From Micromonospora sp. MP36 (GTDB lineage Bacteria; Actinomycetota; Actinomycetes; Mycobacteriales; Micromonosporaceae), in the NCBI RefSeq assembly GCF_008119785.1, contig NZ_VSFA01000025.1, forward strand, positions 20,090 through 84,089: a stretch of 64,000 nucleotides of DNA, given 5' to 3'. Positions 50,670-58,251 of this stretch are shown piece by piece. Under the pieces are notes generated by a model that had not been told where the DNA came from, searched no databases, and saw only the letters and a program-made list of their open reading frames with translations. Position numbers and translations under genes: made by a program. Position 1 is the first letter of the stretch; the number at the start of each line of letters is the position of its first letter.

Positions 50670-50757
50670 GAGTAAGTGGTTGCCCCTGGCTTGCATCTGT
50701 CAGCCATGCTCCGTCGCATCGCACAGACGCAGGCCGGCGCAGTGAGCCGTCAACGGC

Positions 50758-51462
50758 TCACCGCGACGTCTGGCGCGGCCAACCCGACGACCGCCCGAGC
50801 CTGTCCCCGGCACCGCCCGACAGCGAACCGGCCCAGTCCGAGCGACCGGCCCAGTCCGAGCTGGTGTCATCCGAGCGACCCGCCCCGTCCGAACCGCCGG
50901 CCCGAACCAGCTCCGGCTCGGGCTTCCTGCTCGGCGTGCTCAATCCGAGACCGTCCACACCCAGGGGGCGGTCCTGTTGCGTCGTGGACGAGATGATTTC
51001 GTCCGGCTGCAGCGCTGCGGGAGCGTCGGCCGCAGGCTGCGGCCACCGCTGCCACCGGCGGACGCTCACGACCGCGACGAGCAACAGCGAGCCCACCACC
51101 AGTGCCGTCCCGGTCCGGAGGGGGACGGCCAGGTCGACCTCGCGGCCGGCCAAGGTCAGCTTGTGGTCGAGCAGGCTCATCATCGCGGTCGGGCTGACCA
51201 GCAGGCCCAGGTAACTGGCCGAGTAGAACAACCCGGCCAGTGTCGCGCCCAGCGGGGAGATCCGAAGCGTGGCGATGAGCCCGAGCAGGATCCCGGCCGC
51301 CGCCAGTACCAGCGCGGGCCGGACGAGGTCACCGCTGTCCAGTGCGCCGCCGTTCTGTGCATCTGCGAACGCCTGCGCCGACCGGTCCTGGCCAAGGGCG
51401 AAGAGGACCCACGCCAGCGGACCGACGATGGCTGCGGCGATCACGGTTCCGATGTGTCGCAT
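50758..51462 (-). CDS. Four-helix membrane protein with disordered tail, unknown
   Basis: A 234-residue protein. Four hydrophobic segments: VIAAAIVGPLAWVLFALG, LVRPALVLAAAGILLGLIATL, ATLAGLFYSASYLGLLVSP and GTALVVGSLLLVAVVSV. The last 90 residues are Ser/Gly/Asp/Pro-rich and partly repetitive (SDWAGRSDWAGSLSGGAG), probably disordered and cytoplasmic. No family recognised. Third-position GC is somewhat lower in the tail than in neighbours. It is followed, on the other strand, by the degraded glyoxalase remnant. Confidence 0.72.
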   Translation of the reverse strand: MRHIGTVIAAAIVGPLAWVLFALGQDRSAQAFADAQNGGALDSGDLVRPALVLAAAGILLGLIATLRISPLGATLAGLFYSASYLGLLVSPTAMMSLLDHKLTLAGREVDLAVPLRTGTALVVGSLLLVAVVSVRRWQRWPQPAADAPAALQPDEIISSTTQQDRPLGVDGLGLSTPSRKPEPELVRAGGSDGAGRSDDTSSDWAGRSDWAGSLSGGAGDRLGRSSGWPRQTSR

Positions 51463-51592
51463 CGGGGCAAGCTATCGATCTTCCTCGTGAATCAGCCCGC
51501 ACGTAAGCGAAACTTAAGTGCCAGCACAGAAAGGGATCCGGCTTGGCAGGCGGGCGGTCACGTTGCGGATTCCCTGAGTAATTCTCGCGGCC

Positions 51593-51598
51593 TAGCCT
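51593..51598 (+). promoter_or_regulatory. Leaderless -10 hexamer of glyoxalase remnant
   Basis: TAGCCT has exactly 6 nt before ATG 51605, so the degraded gene appears to retain its promoter. Confidence 0.5.
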
Positions 51599-51604
51599 CG
51601 GCTG

Positions 51605-51718
51605 ATGACCGTCAAGCGGATCAAGCCGAACATCAGCTCCGACGACCTCGACGGCAGCCGCCGCTTCTACCGGGACCCGACCGGCGCGGTCATCAACGTG
51701 ACCCAGCACCACGAGTAG
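51605..51718 (+). pseudogene. Glyoxalase/VOC family remnant with internal deletion
   Basis: A 37-codon ORF: the first part, VKRIKPNISSDDLDGSRRFYRD, is the typical beginning of a VOC (glyoxalase/bleomycin-resistance) protein, and the second part, RDPTGAVINVTQHH, is the typical end (RDPDGxVINV). The ~70 residues between are missing, while the frame is kept. The junction is at FYRD/FVRDP, two similar stretches within VOC proteins, consistent with deletion between short repeats. The leaderless promoter at 51593 is intact. Too small to fold as a VOC half-domain, so it is best called a pseudogene; a functional mini-protein is a remote alternative. Confidence 0.7.
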
Positions 51719-51787
51719 GGCCTCAGCCCCGCTTCCGAACTCGGTCTGCGAGCCTTGCCCCTCGGTGCCTTCCATCCAGGCCGGTGG

Positions 51788-51988
51788 TCATGGGTGCCGG
51801 GCAACGCCGGCGATCCGGACGATGAACTGGGACCAGTGGGCCGGGTCGAAAACGAGCACGGGACCGGAACGGTCCTTGCTGTCCCGCACCAGGACCATCC
51901 CGGGCAGGTTGTCAGCGACCTCCACGCACGAGGCCCCGCCGTTGCCACTCCGGCTGGACTTGCGCCACCGGGCGCCGATCAACTCCAT
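51788..51988 (-). CDS. DUF397 domain protein
   Basis: A 66-residue protein, ELIGARWRKSSRSGNGGASCVEVADN at the start, then GMVLVRDSKDRSGPVLVFDPAHWSQFI, the full DUF397 pattern. These small proteins are encoded next to Scr1/WhiJ-type helix-turn-helix regulators in actinomycetes and resemble toxin-antitoxin or abi-like modules in organisation; they are linked to development and antibiotic control in Streptomyces. Its start overlaps the end of the regulator gene by 10 bp, so both are coupled on one transcript. Confidence 0.9.
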   Translation of the reverse strand: MELIGARWRKSSRSGNGGASCVEVADNLPGMVLVRDSKDRSGPVLVFDPAHWSQFIVRIAGVARHP

Positions 51989-52788
51989 GTCTTCGCCACC
52001 TCCTGGATCAGGTCCAGCGACTGCCGCCGGGAGAGGGCCTCCGACCGGACACTCTCCCACCTGCGGTGGAGGCTGGAAATCTCGTCTGAGCGGTCCAGCA
52101 CCTGCGCGCGCAGCGGATTGTCCAGGTGCGCCACCCAGCCGCCGTCGGCGTACCCGGCAAGGATGAAGGGCCCGGCGATACCGGCGTGCACTCCCACATC
52201 CGCCGGGATGACGTGCAGATGGACCTGGGGGCGCGCGGCCAGTGTGAGCAAATGGCCGAGCTGATGCCGCATCAGATCGAACTGGTCGGTGACTGGCCGA
52301 CGTAGAACGCTTTCGTCCATGACTGCGACGAGCTGCGGTGGCTGGGGCCGGTCAAGGATCTGTTGTCGCTGGAGGCGTCCTGCCACCCGGCGCTCCACCT
52401 CATCGTCTGGCACGAGGCCACCGTCCCGCAGGACCGCCCTCGCGTAGTCCTCGGTCTGGAGGAGACCGGGCAGGACGGACATCTCGAACCACCGCAGGGT
52501 GGCCGCCTCCTGCTCGACCGCCACCCAGGGCCGGAACCAGGCGGGCGCCGTCTCCAGGCTCACCAGCTCGAGGATCCGGCCGAGCAGGCCGCCCGTCTCC
52601 AGCACCTCGTCCGCCCTGCGGATGAAGTCGAGTGACGGAGTGCGCCGGGCGATCTCCACCATCCCGACGAGCGAACTGGAGTAGTTGATCCGCCGCGCCA
52701 ACTCCTCCTGGCTCAGCCCCTGCTCGGTGCGGAGCTGGCGAAGCTCGCCGGCCAGCAGGTCCAGCGCGGACGCACCCGTTCTGGTCAT
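51979..52788 (-). CDS. Scr1-type XRE regulator (HTH + DUF5753)
   Basis: A 269-residue regulator. Helix-turn-helix at about residues 15-50 (LRQLRTEQGLSQEELARRINYSSSLVGMVEIARRTPSLDF), followed by a DUF5753-type domain: WVAVEQEAATLRWFEMSVLPGLLQTEDYARAVL, RLQRQQIL, VMDESVLRRPV, QVHLHVIPADVGVHAGIAGPFIL and VAHLDNP. ATG 52788 has GAGG 5 nt upstream. It overlaps the DUF397 gene, the standard Scr1/DUF397 pair, many copies of which occur per genome in actinomycetes. The divergent gene at 52941 belongs to a type often found beside such pairs. Confidence 0.92.
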   Translation of the reverse strand: MTRTGASALDLLAGELRQLRTEQGLSQEELARRINYSSSLVGMVEIARRTPSLDFIRRADEVLETGGLLGRILELVSLETAPAWFRPWVAVEQEAATLRWFEMSVLPGLLQTEDYARAVLRDGGLVPDDEVERRVAGRLQRQQILDRPQPPQLVAVMDESVLRRPVTDQFDLMRHQLGHLLTLAARPQVHLHVIPADVGVHAGIAGPFILAGYADGGWVAHLDNPLRAQVLDRSDEISSLHRRWESVRSEALSRRQSLDLIQEVAKTWS

Positions 52789-52940
52789 CACACCTCGTTC
52801 ACGGGTTCTCACGGCGACCAGCGGCCAGTTCACCGGTTGACGGTGGCGGTCGGACGACTTCCCACCGTAGGCAACCGGTCAGCACGATGTGAACCTCGAT
52901 GGTCCCCACACCGCTCTCACAGATGACGAGGAGTGATGGC

Positions 52941-53468
52941 ATGGAGATGCGGCAGCCGCACCCGAGCTGGTGCACGCCCGAAGGAGACTGCACCAACACC
53001 CGGATGCATCAGTCCCCATGGCGCTCGGTGACCCCGCGAGGCGACGAGGTATTTCAGGTTCGCGTCGGCCTCTGGCGAATGGATCTCGGGTCGACCAGTG
53101 CTGACGGGGTGGCGCTGGAACTCTCCATCGGCGAGGAGGTCGAGTGGTGGCCGATCGGCTTCGCGCAGGCTCGTGCGCTGGTGGGCGTACTCGAGGAACT
53201 GCTGCGGGTCGCGGACGGTGAGGTGACCGAGGACCGTCAGGCGCGGGCGAGGGCGAGGCGGGTGCCGAAGCCGAGCAGGGCCACCCCGGTCAGCCCGTCC
53301 AACCAGCGGCGCACCCGTCGCCGGGACAGCAGCTCGCGGGCCCGGTTCAGCGCCGCGACCAGCACCAGCAGGTACGCCAGGCTGAGCACCGCGTGGCTGA
53401 GCGCGAAGGCGAGCAGCGCGCCCAGGGACGCCGAGCCGCCGACGAACTGCGGCAGCACGGCCAGGTAG
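52941..53468 (+). CDS. DUF6907-like small protein, read-through C-terminus
   Basis: A 175-residue reading frame. The first ~92 residues look like a real small protein with HPSWCTPEGDCTNTRMHQSPWRSV (Cys/His pattern as in DUF6907-type proteins), then VALELSIGEEVEWWPIGFAQARALVGVLEELLRVAD. GAGGAG precedes the ATG. From about residue 95 on, sequence is basic, low complexity and lies opposite the lysE gene, so it is probably read-through: the other two frames both have TGA at 53219-53226, suggesting a recent frameshift that removed the stop. Original length was likely about 93 residues. Found beside a Scr1/DUF397 pair. Confidence 0.55.
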   Translation: MEMRQPHPSWCTPEGDCTNTRMHQSPWRSVTPRGDEVFQVRVGLWRMDLGSTSADGVALELSIGEEVEWWPIGFAQARALVGVLEELLRVADGEVTEDRQARARARRVPKPSRATPVSPSNQRRTRRRDSSSRARFSAATSTSRYARLSTAWLSAKASSAPRDAEPPTNCGSTAR

Positions 53469-53866
53469 AAGGCCAGCACCTTGGGGTTGGTGATGTTGGA
53501 CAGGAAGCCCTGCCGGAAGCCGGTGAGCGCCTGTCCGGGCGCGGTGACGGCGTCGCCAGCCAGCGGTGCGTAGTCGCCGCGCCAGGCCGAGCGGCACGCC
53601 TGCACTCCCAGGTACGCCAGGTACGCCACCCCGGCCCAGCGGATCGTCTCGAACAGCGGCTGCGAGCGCACGATGAGCGCGCCGAGGCCGGCGGCGGCGG
53701 TCACCCCCTGTACCGCGTTCGAGGCGGTCACGCCGAGCGCGCTCCACCTGCCGCGCTGGCGGCCGGTGGCCAGGGTGTTGCGGGTGACCACGGCGAAGTC
53801 CGGCCCCGGGATGAGGATCAGCACCGTGGCGAAGACCAGGAACGAGGCGTAGCTGCTCCACGACAT
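53237..53866 (-). CDS. LysE/RhtB family translocator
   Basis: A 209-residue exporter with six hydrophobic helices. The family motif GPDFAVVTRNTLATGRQRGRWSALGVTASNAV is at the N-terminus, then AYLAYLGVQACRSA, and FRQGFLSNITNPKVLAFYLAVLPQFV, diagnostic for LysE/RhtB amino-acid or metabolite efflux. ATG 53866 has TAGGTT exactly 6 nt upstream (53873-53878). Its 3' end overlaps the reading frame of the 52941 gene on the other strand by 232 bp. Substrate unknown. Confidence 0.95.
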   Translation of the reverse strand: MSWSSYASFLVFATVLILIPGPDFAVVTRNTLATGRQRGRWSALGVTASNAVQGVTAAAGLGALIVRSQPLFETIRWAGVAYLAYLGVQACRSAWRGDYAPLAGDAVTAPGQALTGFRQGFLSNITNPKVLAFYLAVLPQFVGGSASLGALLAFALSHAVLSLAYLLVLVAALNRARELLSRRRVRRWLDGLTGVALLGFGTRLALARA

Positions 53867-53872
53867 GGCTCC

Positions 53873-53878
53873 AACCTA
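53873..53878 (-). promoter_or_regulatory. Leaderless -10 hexamer of lysE-type gene
   Basis: TAGGTT on the minus strand, 6 nt before the ATG at 53866. Confidence 0.55.
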
Positions 53879-53907
53879 TGACACGGCGGAGAACTACTGT
53901 TTTCTTG

Positions 53908-53934
53908 ACGGTACTGTGCAATCCACAGTACCGT
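53908..53934. promoter_or_regulatory. Perfect dyad, PadR autoregulatory operator candidate
   Basis: ACGGTACTGTG (53908-53918) and CACAGTACCGT (53924-53934) form a perfect 11-bp inverted repeat with a 5-nt centre, 7 bp upstream of the PadR start. The right arm covers the -10 like TACCGT (53929-53934), and TTGACG at 53905-53910 could be the -35, so binding would block transcription of the PadR/DUF1700 operon. Confidence 0.7.
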
Positions 53935-53941
53935 GCAACGC

Positions 53942-54274
53942 GTGGATACGACGCAGCTCCTCAAGGGCGTGCTCGACCTGGCCGTTCTCGCCGTGCTCAA
54001 GGACGAGGACGGTTACGGTTACGACATCCTCCGCCGGCTGCGCGAGGCCGGCCTGGAAGAGGTCGGCGACGCCTCCGTCTACGGCACCCTGCGCCGGCTC
54101 TTCGCCGCCGGCCTGCTGACCGCGTACGTGGTGCCGAGCGAGTCCGGCCCGCACCGCAAGTACTACGCCCTCAACGCCGCCGGTCGGGACCAGCTCGTCC
54201 GCTCCGGCAAGACCTGGCGCTCCTTCGCCACCACCATGGACGCACTGCTCGACGATCGGGGGATGGCGGCATGA
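53942..54274 (+). CDS. PadR family transcriptional regulator (operon type)
   Basis: A 110-residue winged-helix protein: QLLKGVLDLAVLAVLKDEDGYGYDILRRL, DASVYGTLRRLFAAGLLTAYV and RKYYALNAAGRDQLV, the minimal PadR form. GTG 53942 is preferred over 53933, which lies inside the operator dyad; -10 TACCGT then has a 7-nt gap. Its TGA overlaps the ATG of the DUF1700 gene (ATGA). PadR plus DUF1700/HAAS pairs are common; the PadR protein represses the pair. Confidence 0.92.
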   Translation: MDTTQLLKGVLDLAVLAVLKDEDGYGYDILRRLREAGLEEVGDASVYGTLRRLFAAGLLTAYVVPSESGPHRKYYALNAAGRDQLVRSGKTWRSFATTMDALLDDRGMAA

Positions 54275-55275
54275 CCGTCACTGGGCAGGAGATCGCGGAC
54301 TACGTCGACCGGGTGCGGGCCGCCCTGGCCGACCTGCCGCCCGCCGTCCGCGACGAGTTGACCGAAGATCTGCCGGAACACCTCGCCGAGGTCGCCGCGG
54401 AGACCGACGGCACGCTGGTCGACCGGCTCGGCACGCCGGAGGCGTACGCGGCCGAGCTGCGGACCGCCGCCGGCGCCGACGGGGGCGGGCAGCCTTCCCC
54501 TGGCCGCCGATTCGCCGCCACCCGGGCCCGGATCGCCGCCGCGCTGCGCGGCCTCGACACCCGGCTGGGCCCGCTCCTCGGGTACGCCACGGCGAGCGCG
54601 TTCCTCCGGCCGCTGCGCCCGGCGTGGTGGCTGGTCCGCGGCTGGCTGGCCGCGCTGCTGGTCTCCGCCGCGCTCGGCGAGCCGTCCGGGCTGCTGCCCC
54701 GGCTCAGCGGCAGCGTGCTGGCCGGCCTGTTCCTGCTTGCTGGCACGCTCCTCGCCTCGGTCTGGCTGGGCCGCCACTCCGTCGACCTCCGGGGCTGGCC
54801 GCGGCGGTTGCTGCGCCTCGGCACGGCCGCCCTGCTGCTCTTCGCCCTCGCCGCGCTGGTCAACGTCGACCAGCACGCCAGCTCGGACGAGTTCGCCCCC
54901 TACCAGGGGGTCTCGGTCGGCAACCCGTACGACTCGATCGAGGACGTCTTCGTCTACGACGAGGAGGGACGCCTGGTGCACAACGCCAGGCTCTTCGACC
55001 AGAACGGCGTGCCGATCCGGCTCGGCTACCCCACCTGCGCCGACAGCAGCCAGTACCCGCCGCGCAACGTCTACCCGTACTGCCCGGACCGGGCCCCCTT
55101 CGCGCCCCGGCCGTCCGCCCCGACCCCGGTGCCGCCGCAGCCGACCGCAGCCCCGGCGTCGCCCGCGCCGAGCGCGAGCCCCACGCCGTCCACGGAGCCG
55201 ACGGTCACGCCGACCGTGAGTTCGCCGCCCGGCGCGCCGGAACCGTCCGACCCGGGGCCGACCCCGACCCGTTGA
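54271..55275 (+). CDS. HAAS (DUF1700) domain membrane protein
   Basis: A 334-residue protein. The N-terminus (EIADYVDRVRAALADLPPAVRDELTEDLPEHLAEVAAE, DRLGTPEAYAAELR) is the HAAS/DUF1700 helical domain that pairs with PadR regulators. Helices follow near residues 115-215 (LVRGWLAALLVSAAL, GLFLLAGTLLASVWLG, LLLFALAALVNVD), then an extracytoplasmic region (NPYDSIEDVFVYDEEGRLVHNARLFDQNG) with two cysteines and a Pro/Ser/Thr tail. ATGA overlap couples it to PadR. Possibly a membrane sensor that titrates PadR; function otherwise unknown. Confidence 0.88.
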   Translation: MTVTGQEIADYVDRVRAALADLPPAVRDELTEDLPEHLAEVAAETDGTLVDRLGTPEAYAAELRTAAGADGGGQPSPGRRFAATRARIAAALRGLDTRLGPLLGYATASAFLRPLRPAWWLVRGWLAALLVSAALGEPSGLLPRLSGSVLAGLFLLAGTLLASVWLGRHSVDLRGWPRRLLRLGTAALLLFALAALVNVDQHASSDEFAPYQGVSVGNPYDSIEDVFVYDEEGRLVHNARLFDQNGVPIRLGYPTCADSSQYPPRNVYPYCPDRAPFAPRPSAPTPVPPQPTAAPASPAPSASPTPSTEPTVTPTVSSPPGAPEPSDPGPTPTR

Positions 55276-55282
55276 TTCCTCG

Positions 55283-55318
55283 CCACGGGGCGTCCGTCGA
55301 CCGACGGGCGCCCCGTGG
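55283..55318 (+). terminator. Hairpin terminator after DUF1700 gene
   Basis: Arms 55283-55299 (starts CCACGGGGCG) and 55302-55318 pair over 17 positions with one G-T wobble; the innermost pairs must open as the loop. It is 8 bp after the stop codon. Confidence 0.75.
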
Positions 55319-55416
55319 TGTGTCCATGATGGACCGATTGGCCGGGGAGGGGCGACGGGGCGCGGTCCCGGTCGCTACGGTGTCGCATGCTCGTCGACTC
55401 CCGCGAAAGGACCCCC

Positions 55417-55905
55417 GTGCCAGAGCAGGCCACCCCCTCCTCCACCCGGCCGGCCACCGACGGGGCGCCGCCGCCGGAACCTGTCGCCGCACCGTCCCGC
55501 CTCGGTGCCGTGCTGGGCGTGGTCGTGCTGCTGCTGGGCGTCGCCACCGCCCTGCTGGTCGGCCTGCTGATCAAGGTGGGTCCGGGTGGCGACCTGCGCG
55601 ACGTCCTCGGCGGCGAGGACGGCACCGCCGAGGCGAGAATCGGTGACTGCGTGGCCGAGTTGCCCACCGTCGCCGGTGTCGAGGCGAAGGCGGCCGACGA
55701 CGCGCGGGTGGTCCGCTGCGACTCGCCCGCCGCGGCGTACGCGGTGACCGGCCGGGTGCAGGACCCGGCAGCGGCCCGGAGCCGCTCGGCGGCCGGCTGC
55801 GAGCCCTACTTCCGGCCGGGCGACGACGGGTACGTCCTATACCGTGTCGGCGACGACGGCGACGGCTACCTGCTCTGTCTCGTCCACAGGGCGAACGGGA
55901 GGTGA
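55417..55905 (+). CDS. LppU/SCO3897-like membrane-anchored protein
   Basis: A 162-residue protein with a Pro/Ala-rich N-terminus, one membrane helix (LGAVLGVVVLLLGVATALLVGLLI) and an extracytoplasmic domain with IGDCVAELPT, ARVVRCDSPAAAYAVTGRV, GCEPYF and YLLCLV, the Cys pattern of LppU/SCO3897-like proteins. GTG 55417 has GAAAGGA 5 nt upstream; ATG 55387 is also possible, since TACGGT (55376-55381) lies 5 nt before it, placing the transcript start there and giving 172 residues. Function unknown. Confidence 0.75.
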   Translation: MPEQATPSSTRPATDGAPPPEPVAAPSRLGAVLGVVVLLLGVATALLVGLLIKVGPGGDLRDVLGGEDGTAEARIGDCVAELPTVAGVEAKAADDARVVRCDSPAAAYAVTGRVQDPAAARSRSAAGCEPYFRPGDDGYVLYRVGDDGDGYLLCLVHRANGR

Positions 55906-56017
55906 AGGCCACTCTGCCCGTGTCTTCCCCGGGCCGCCGAGGGCGTGGCACGCTACCCGCACGTAACACCCACTGGGCGACCAGCCAACGATGACTGACC
56001 GCTAGGAGGATGAGCCA

Positions 56018-56704
56018 ATGGGCGAGATGGTGAGCTTCACCGGCAACGGGGGGACGAGCGAGGGGTATCTCGCGATACCCTCCGGCGGTGCGGCCAGCCC
56101 GGCGGTCATCGTCATCCAGGACTGGTGGGGTCTGGTGCCCCACGTGCGGGCGGTGGTGGACCGCTTCGCCGAGGCCGGCTTCGTCGCCCTCGCGCCGGAC
56201 TTCCGCCACGGCGGCCCGGCCAGCAAGCCGAGTGAGCCCCGGCAGATGTTGAACAGCACGCAGATGGACGAGGCGGCCAGTGACATCGCGGCTGCCGCCG
56301 AATACCTCTCCGGCCGCCCCGAGGTCGCCGGCCGGATCGGCTGCGCCGGGTTCTGCGCCGGGGCCAGCCTGGCCCTCTGGTCGGGCACGTTCTCCGAGCG
56401 GATCGTTGCCACCGCCGGCTTCTACCCCCGCCTGCCCTGGGAGGGCATGGGCACCGACTGGGCCGACTACGCGGGCAAGGCCGCGCTCATCCACTGCTCC
56501 GAGGCGGACGGCACCTCGGCCGCGGACGGGGTGCAGAGCGTACGCCGGGCCGTCGAGGCCGCCGGTGGCGACTGCCAGACCTACGACTACCCGGGCACCT
56601 CGCACGCGTTCTTCAACGAGGACCGGCCGGAGCACTTCGACCAGCGCGCCGCCGCCACCGCCTGGGCCCGTACCCTCGAACTCTTCCGGGCCAGGCTTGG
56701 CTGA
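56018..56704 (+). CDS. Dienelactone hydrolase family protein
   Basis: A 228-residue alpha/beta hydrolase. The Cys nucleophile is in CAGFCAGASLAL (Cys113), the acid residue in HCSEADGTS (Asp164) and the His in PGTSHAFFNED (His196), the Cys-Asp-His triad of dienelactone hydrolases; VIVIQDWWGLVPHVR is the typical early block. Ribosome site AGGAGGA precedes ATG 56018. The true substrate is probably not dienelactone in this context. The last 8 bp overlap the downstream uracil-DNA glycosylase gene. Confidence 0.92.
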   Translation: MGEMVSFTGNGGTSEGYLAIPSGGAASPAVIVIQDWWGLVPHVRAVVDRFAEAGFVALAPDFRHGGPASKPSEPRQMLNSTQMDEAASDIAAAAEYLSGRPEVAGRIGCAGFCAGASLALWSGTFSERIVATAGFYPRLPWEGMGTDWADYAGKAALIHCSEADGTSAADGVQSVRRAVEAAGGDCQTYDYPGTSHAFFNEDRPEHFDQRAAATAWARTLELFRARLG

Positions 56705-57440
56705 GCCGCGTACCCCCGCCGAGGTGGTCGCCCGCGCCGCGCGGGCGACCGATCTGGCCGACCTCGACGCCGAGGTCAGCAACTGTTTCGCCTGTCCCCG
56801 GCTGGTCGCCTGGCGGGAGGAGGTCGCCCGGACGAAGCGGGCCGCCTTCCGCGACCAGGAATACTGGGGCCGCCCGGTGCCCGGCTTCGGCGCGCCCGAC
56901 GCGCGGATCGGCATCCTCGGCCTGGCGCCGGCCGCACACGGCGGCAACCGCACCGGCCGGATCTTCACCGGCGACCGCTCCGGTGACGTGCTGTTCGCCG
57001 CGCTGTACCGCGCCGGGCTGGCCAACCAGCCGACCAGCGTCGCCGTCGACGACGGCCTGGCCCTGCGCGACACCCGCATCTTCGCCGCGGTCCGCTGCGC
57101 GCCGCCGGACAACAAGCCCACCCCGACCGAACGCGACACCTGCGCGCCCTGGCTGCACCGGGAGGTCGCGCTGATCCGGCCCACGCTGCGCGTCGTGGTC
57201 GCGCTGGGCGCGTTCGCCTGGGCCGCGTGGTGGCCGGTCCTGCGCGACGTGTACGGACAGCGCCCGCCCACTCCGCGCCCGACCTTCGGTCATGGGGCAC
57301 ACTGGTCCGGCAGGTCCGTACCGGCGCTGCTCGGCTGCTACCACGTCAGCCAGCAGAACACCTTCACCGGGCGGCTGACACCAGCGATGTTGGACGACGT
57401 GTTCGCCCGGGCGAAGCGGTTGGCCGGGGTGGACGACTGA
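56697..57440 (+). CDS. Type-5 uracil-DNA glycosylase (UdgB)
   Basis: A 247-residue DNA-repair enzyme that removes uracil, and often hypoxanthine or xanthine, from DNA. Family blocks: NCFACPRLVAWREEVA with two cluster cysteines, ILGLAPAAHGGNRTGRIFTGDRSGD (motif A), RCAPPDNKPTPTERDTC with two more cysteines, and LLGCYHVSQQNTFTGRLT (C-terminal catalytic region), matching the [4Fe-4S] UdgB family. The start is TTG 56697, overlapping the DLH stop by 8 bp; GTG 56724 is an alternative. It is co-transcribed with DLH. Confidence 0.9.
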   Translation: MAEPRTPAEVVARAARATDLADLDAEVSNCFACPRLVAWREEVARTKRAAFRDQEYWGRPVPGFGAPDARIGILGLAPAAHGGNRTGRIFTGDRSGDVLFAALYRAGLANQPTSVAVDDGLALRDTRIFAAVRCAPPDNKPTPTERDTCAPWLHREVALIRPTLRVVVALGAFAWAAWWPVLRDVYGQRPPTPRPTFGHGAHWSGRSVPALLGCYHVSQQNTFTGRLTPAMLDDVFARAKRLAGVDD

Positions 57441-57460
57441 GGATTGCATAGGGCGGTGGG

Positions 57461-58207
57461 ATGGACCTCGGCGTGCTGCGCAGGTGGTGGCCGATCGTCG
57501 CGGTGACCCTGCTGCTCGCCGTCGCCGCGCTCGCCACCGGGCACTCCGCGATCGGCGCCAGCCGGATCCCGCCCGCCGCGGACAACATCCCCTACGTGCC
57601 GGACTATCCCACCGCCGAGCCCGCGCCCTCGATCCCGGTCGAGCCCCGGGACGCGGGCCAGGCCAACTCTGTCCAGATTCCTCAGTGGATCATTATCGCC
57701 TTCCTCGTCGTGCTCGGAACGGCCGCGCTGGTCGTCGCCGGGTACGTCGTGTGGACGCTGGTCGGCGGGGCGCTGCGGCGGACCACCCGGGCCGTACCGA
57801 TGCAACGGGTCCGGCGTACCGCCGACGGCACCGCCCGGGAGGTGGTGGCCGCCCTGGACGCCGGCCTGGTGGAGCTGGACGACCGGTCCACCGATCCGCG
57901 GACGGCGGTGATCGCCTGCTGGGTCCGGCTGGAGGAGGCCGCCGAGGAGGCCGGGGTGCCCCGGCTGGCCGGGGACACCCCCACCGACCTGGTCACCCGG
58001 CTGCTGCGCGGTGACCCGGCGGCCGGCGTCCCGGCGATCGCCAGCGCCGGTGTGCTGGATGGCTTCGCGCACGTCTACCGGGAGGCCCGGTACGCCACCC
58101 ACACGGTCGACGAGCAGATGCGCGACCAGGCCCGGGCCGCGCTGCGCCGGCTGCGCGGCGAACTGACCACCGTGGCCGCCGCCGATCCCGGGGAGGCGGC
58201 GGCATGA
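57461..58207 (+). CDS. DUF4129 domain membrane protein
   Basis: A 248-residue protein with two membrane helices (WPIVAVTLLLAVAALATGHSA and QWIIIAFLVVLGTAALVVAGYVVWTL) and a C-terminal DUF4129 domain (DPRTAVIACWVRLEEAAEEAGVPRLAGDTPTDLVTRLL). DUF4129 often occurs with transglutaminase-like, MoxR and DUF58 proteins. TAGGGC lies at -12 to -7 of ATG 57461. It ends in an ATGA overlap with a 15-codon ORF that leads into the next gene, so it heads a five-gene coupled operon. Confidence 0.85.
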   Translation: MDLGVLRRWWPIVAVTLLLAVAALATGHSAIGASRIPPAADNIPYVPDYPTAEPAPSIPVEPRDAGQANSVQIPQWIIIAFLVVLGTAALVVAGYVVWTLVGGALRRTTRAVPMQRVRRTADGTAREVVAALDAGLVELDDRSTDPRTAVIACWVRLEEAAEEAGVPRLAGDTPTDLVTRLLRGDPAAGVPAIASAGVLDGFAHVYREARYATHTVDEQMRDQARAALRRLRGELTTVAAADPGEAAA

Positions 58208-58251
58208 GTGAGCGAAGCGAGCGAATCGGCCGGCTCAGGGTGGCGGCATGA
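58204..58251 (+). CDS. 15-codon bridging ORF in DUF4129-MoxR operon
   Basis: ATG 58204 overlaps the TGA of the DUF4129 gene (ATGA), the frame encodes MSERSERIGRLRVAA, and its TGA overlaps the ATG of the next gene (ATGA). The core ATGAGTGAGCGAAGCGAGCG, flanked by the same GGCGGCATGAG on both sides, looks like a 44-bp insert that duplicated the start-codon region. It probably keeps translation coupled; a peptide function is unlikely but not excluded. Confidence 0.45.
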   Translation: MSERSERIGRLRVAA

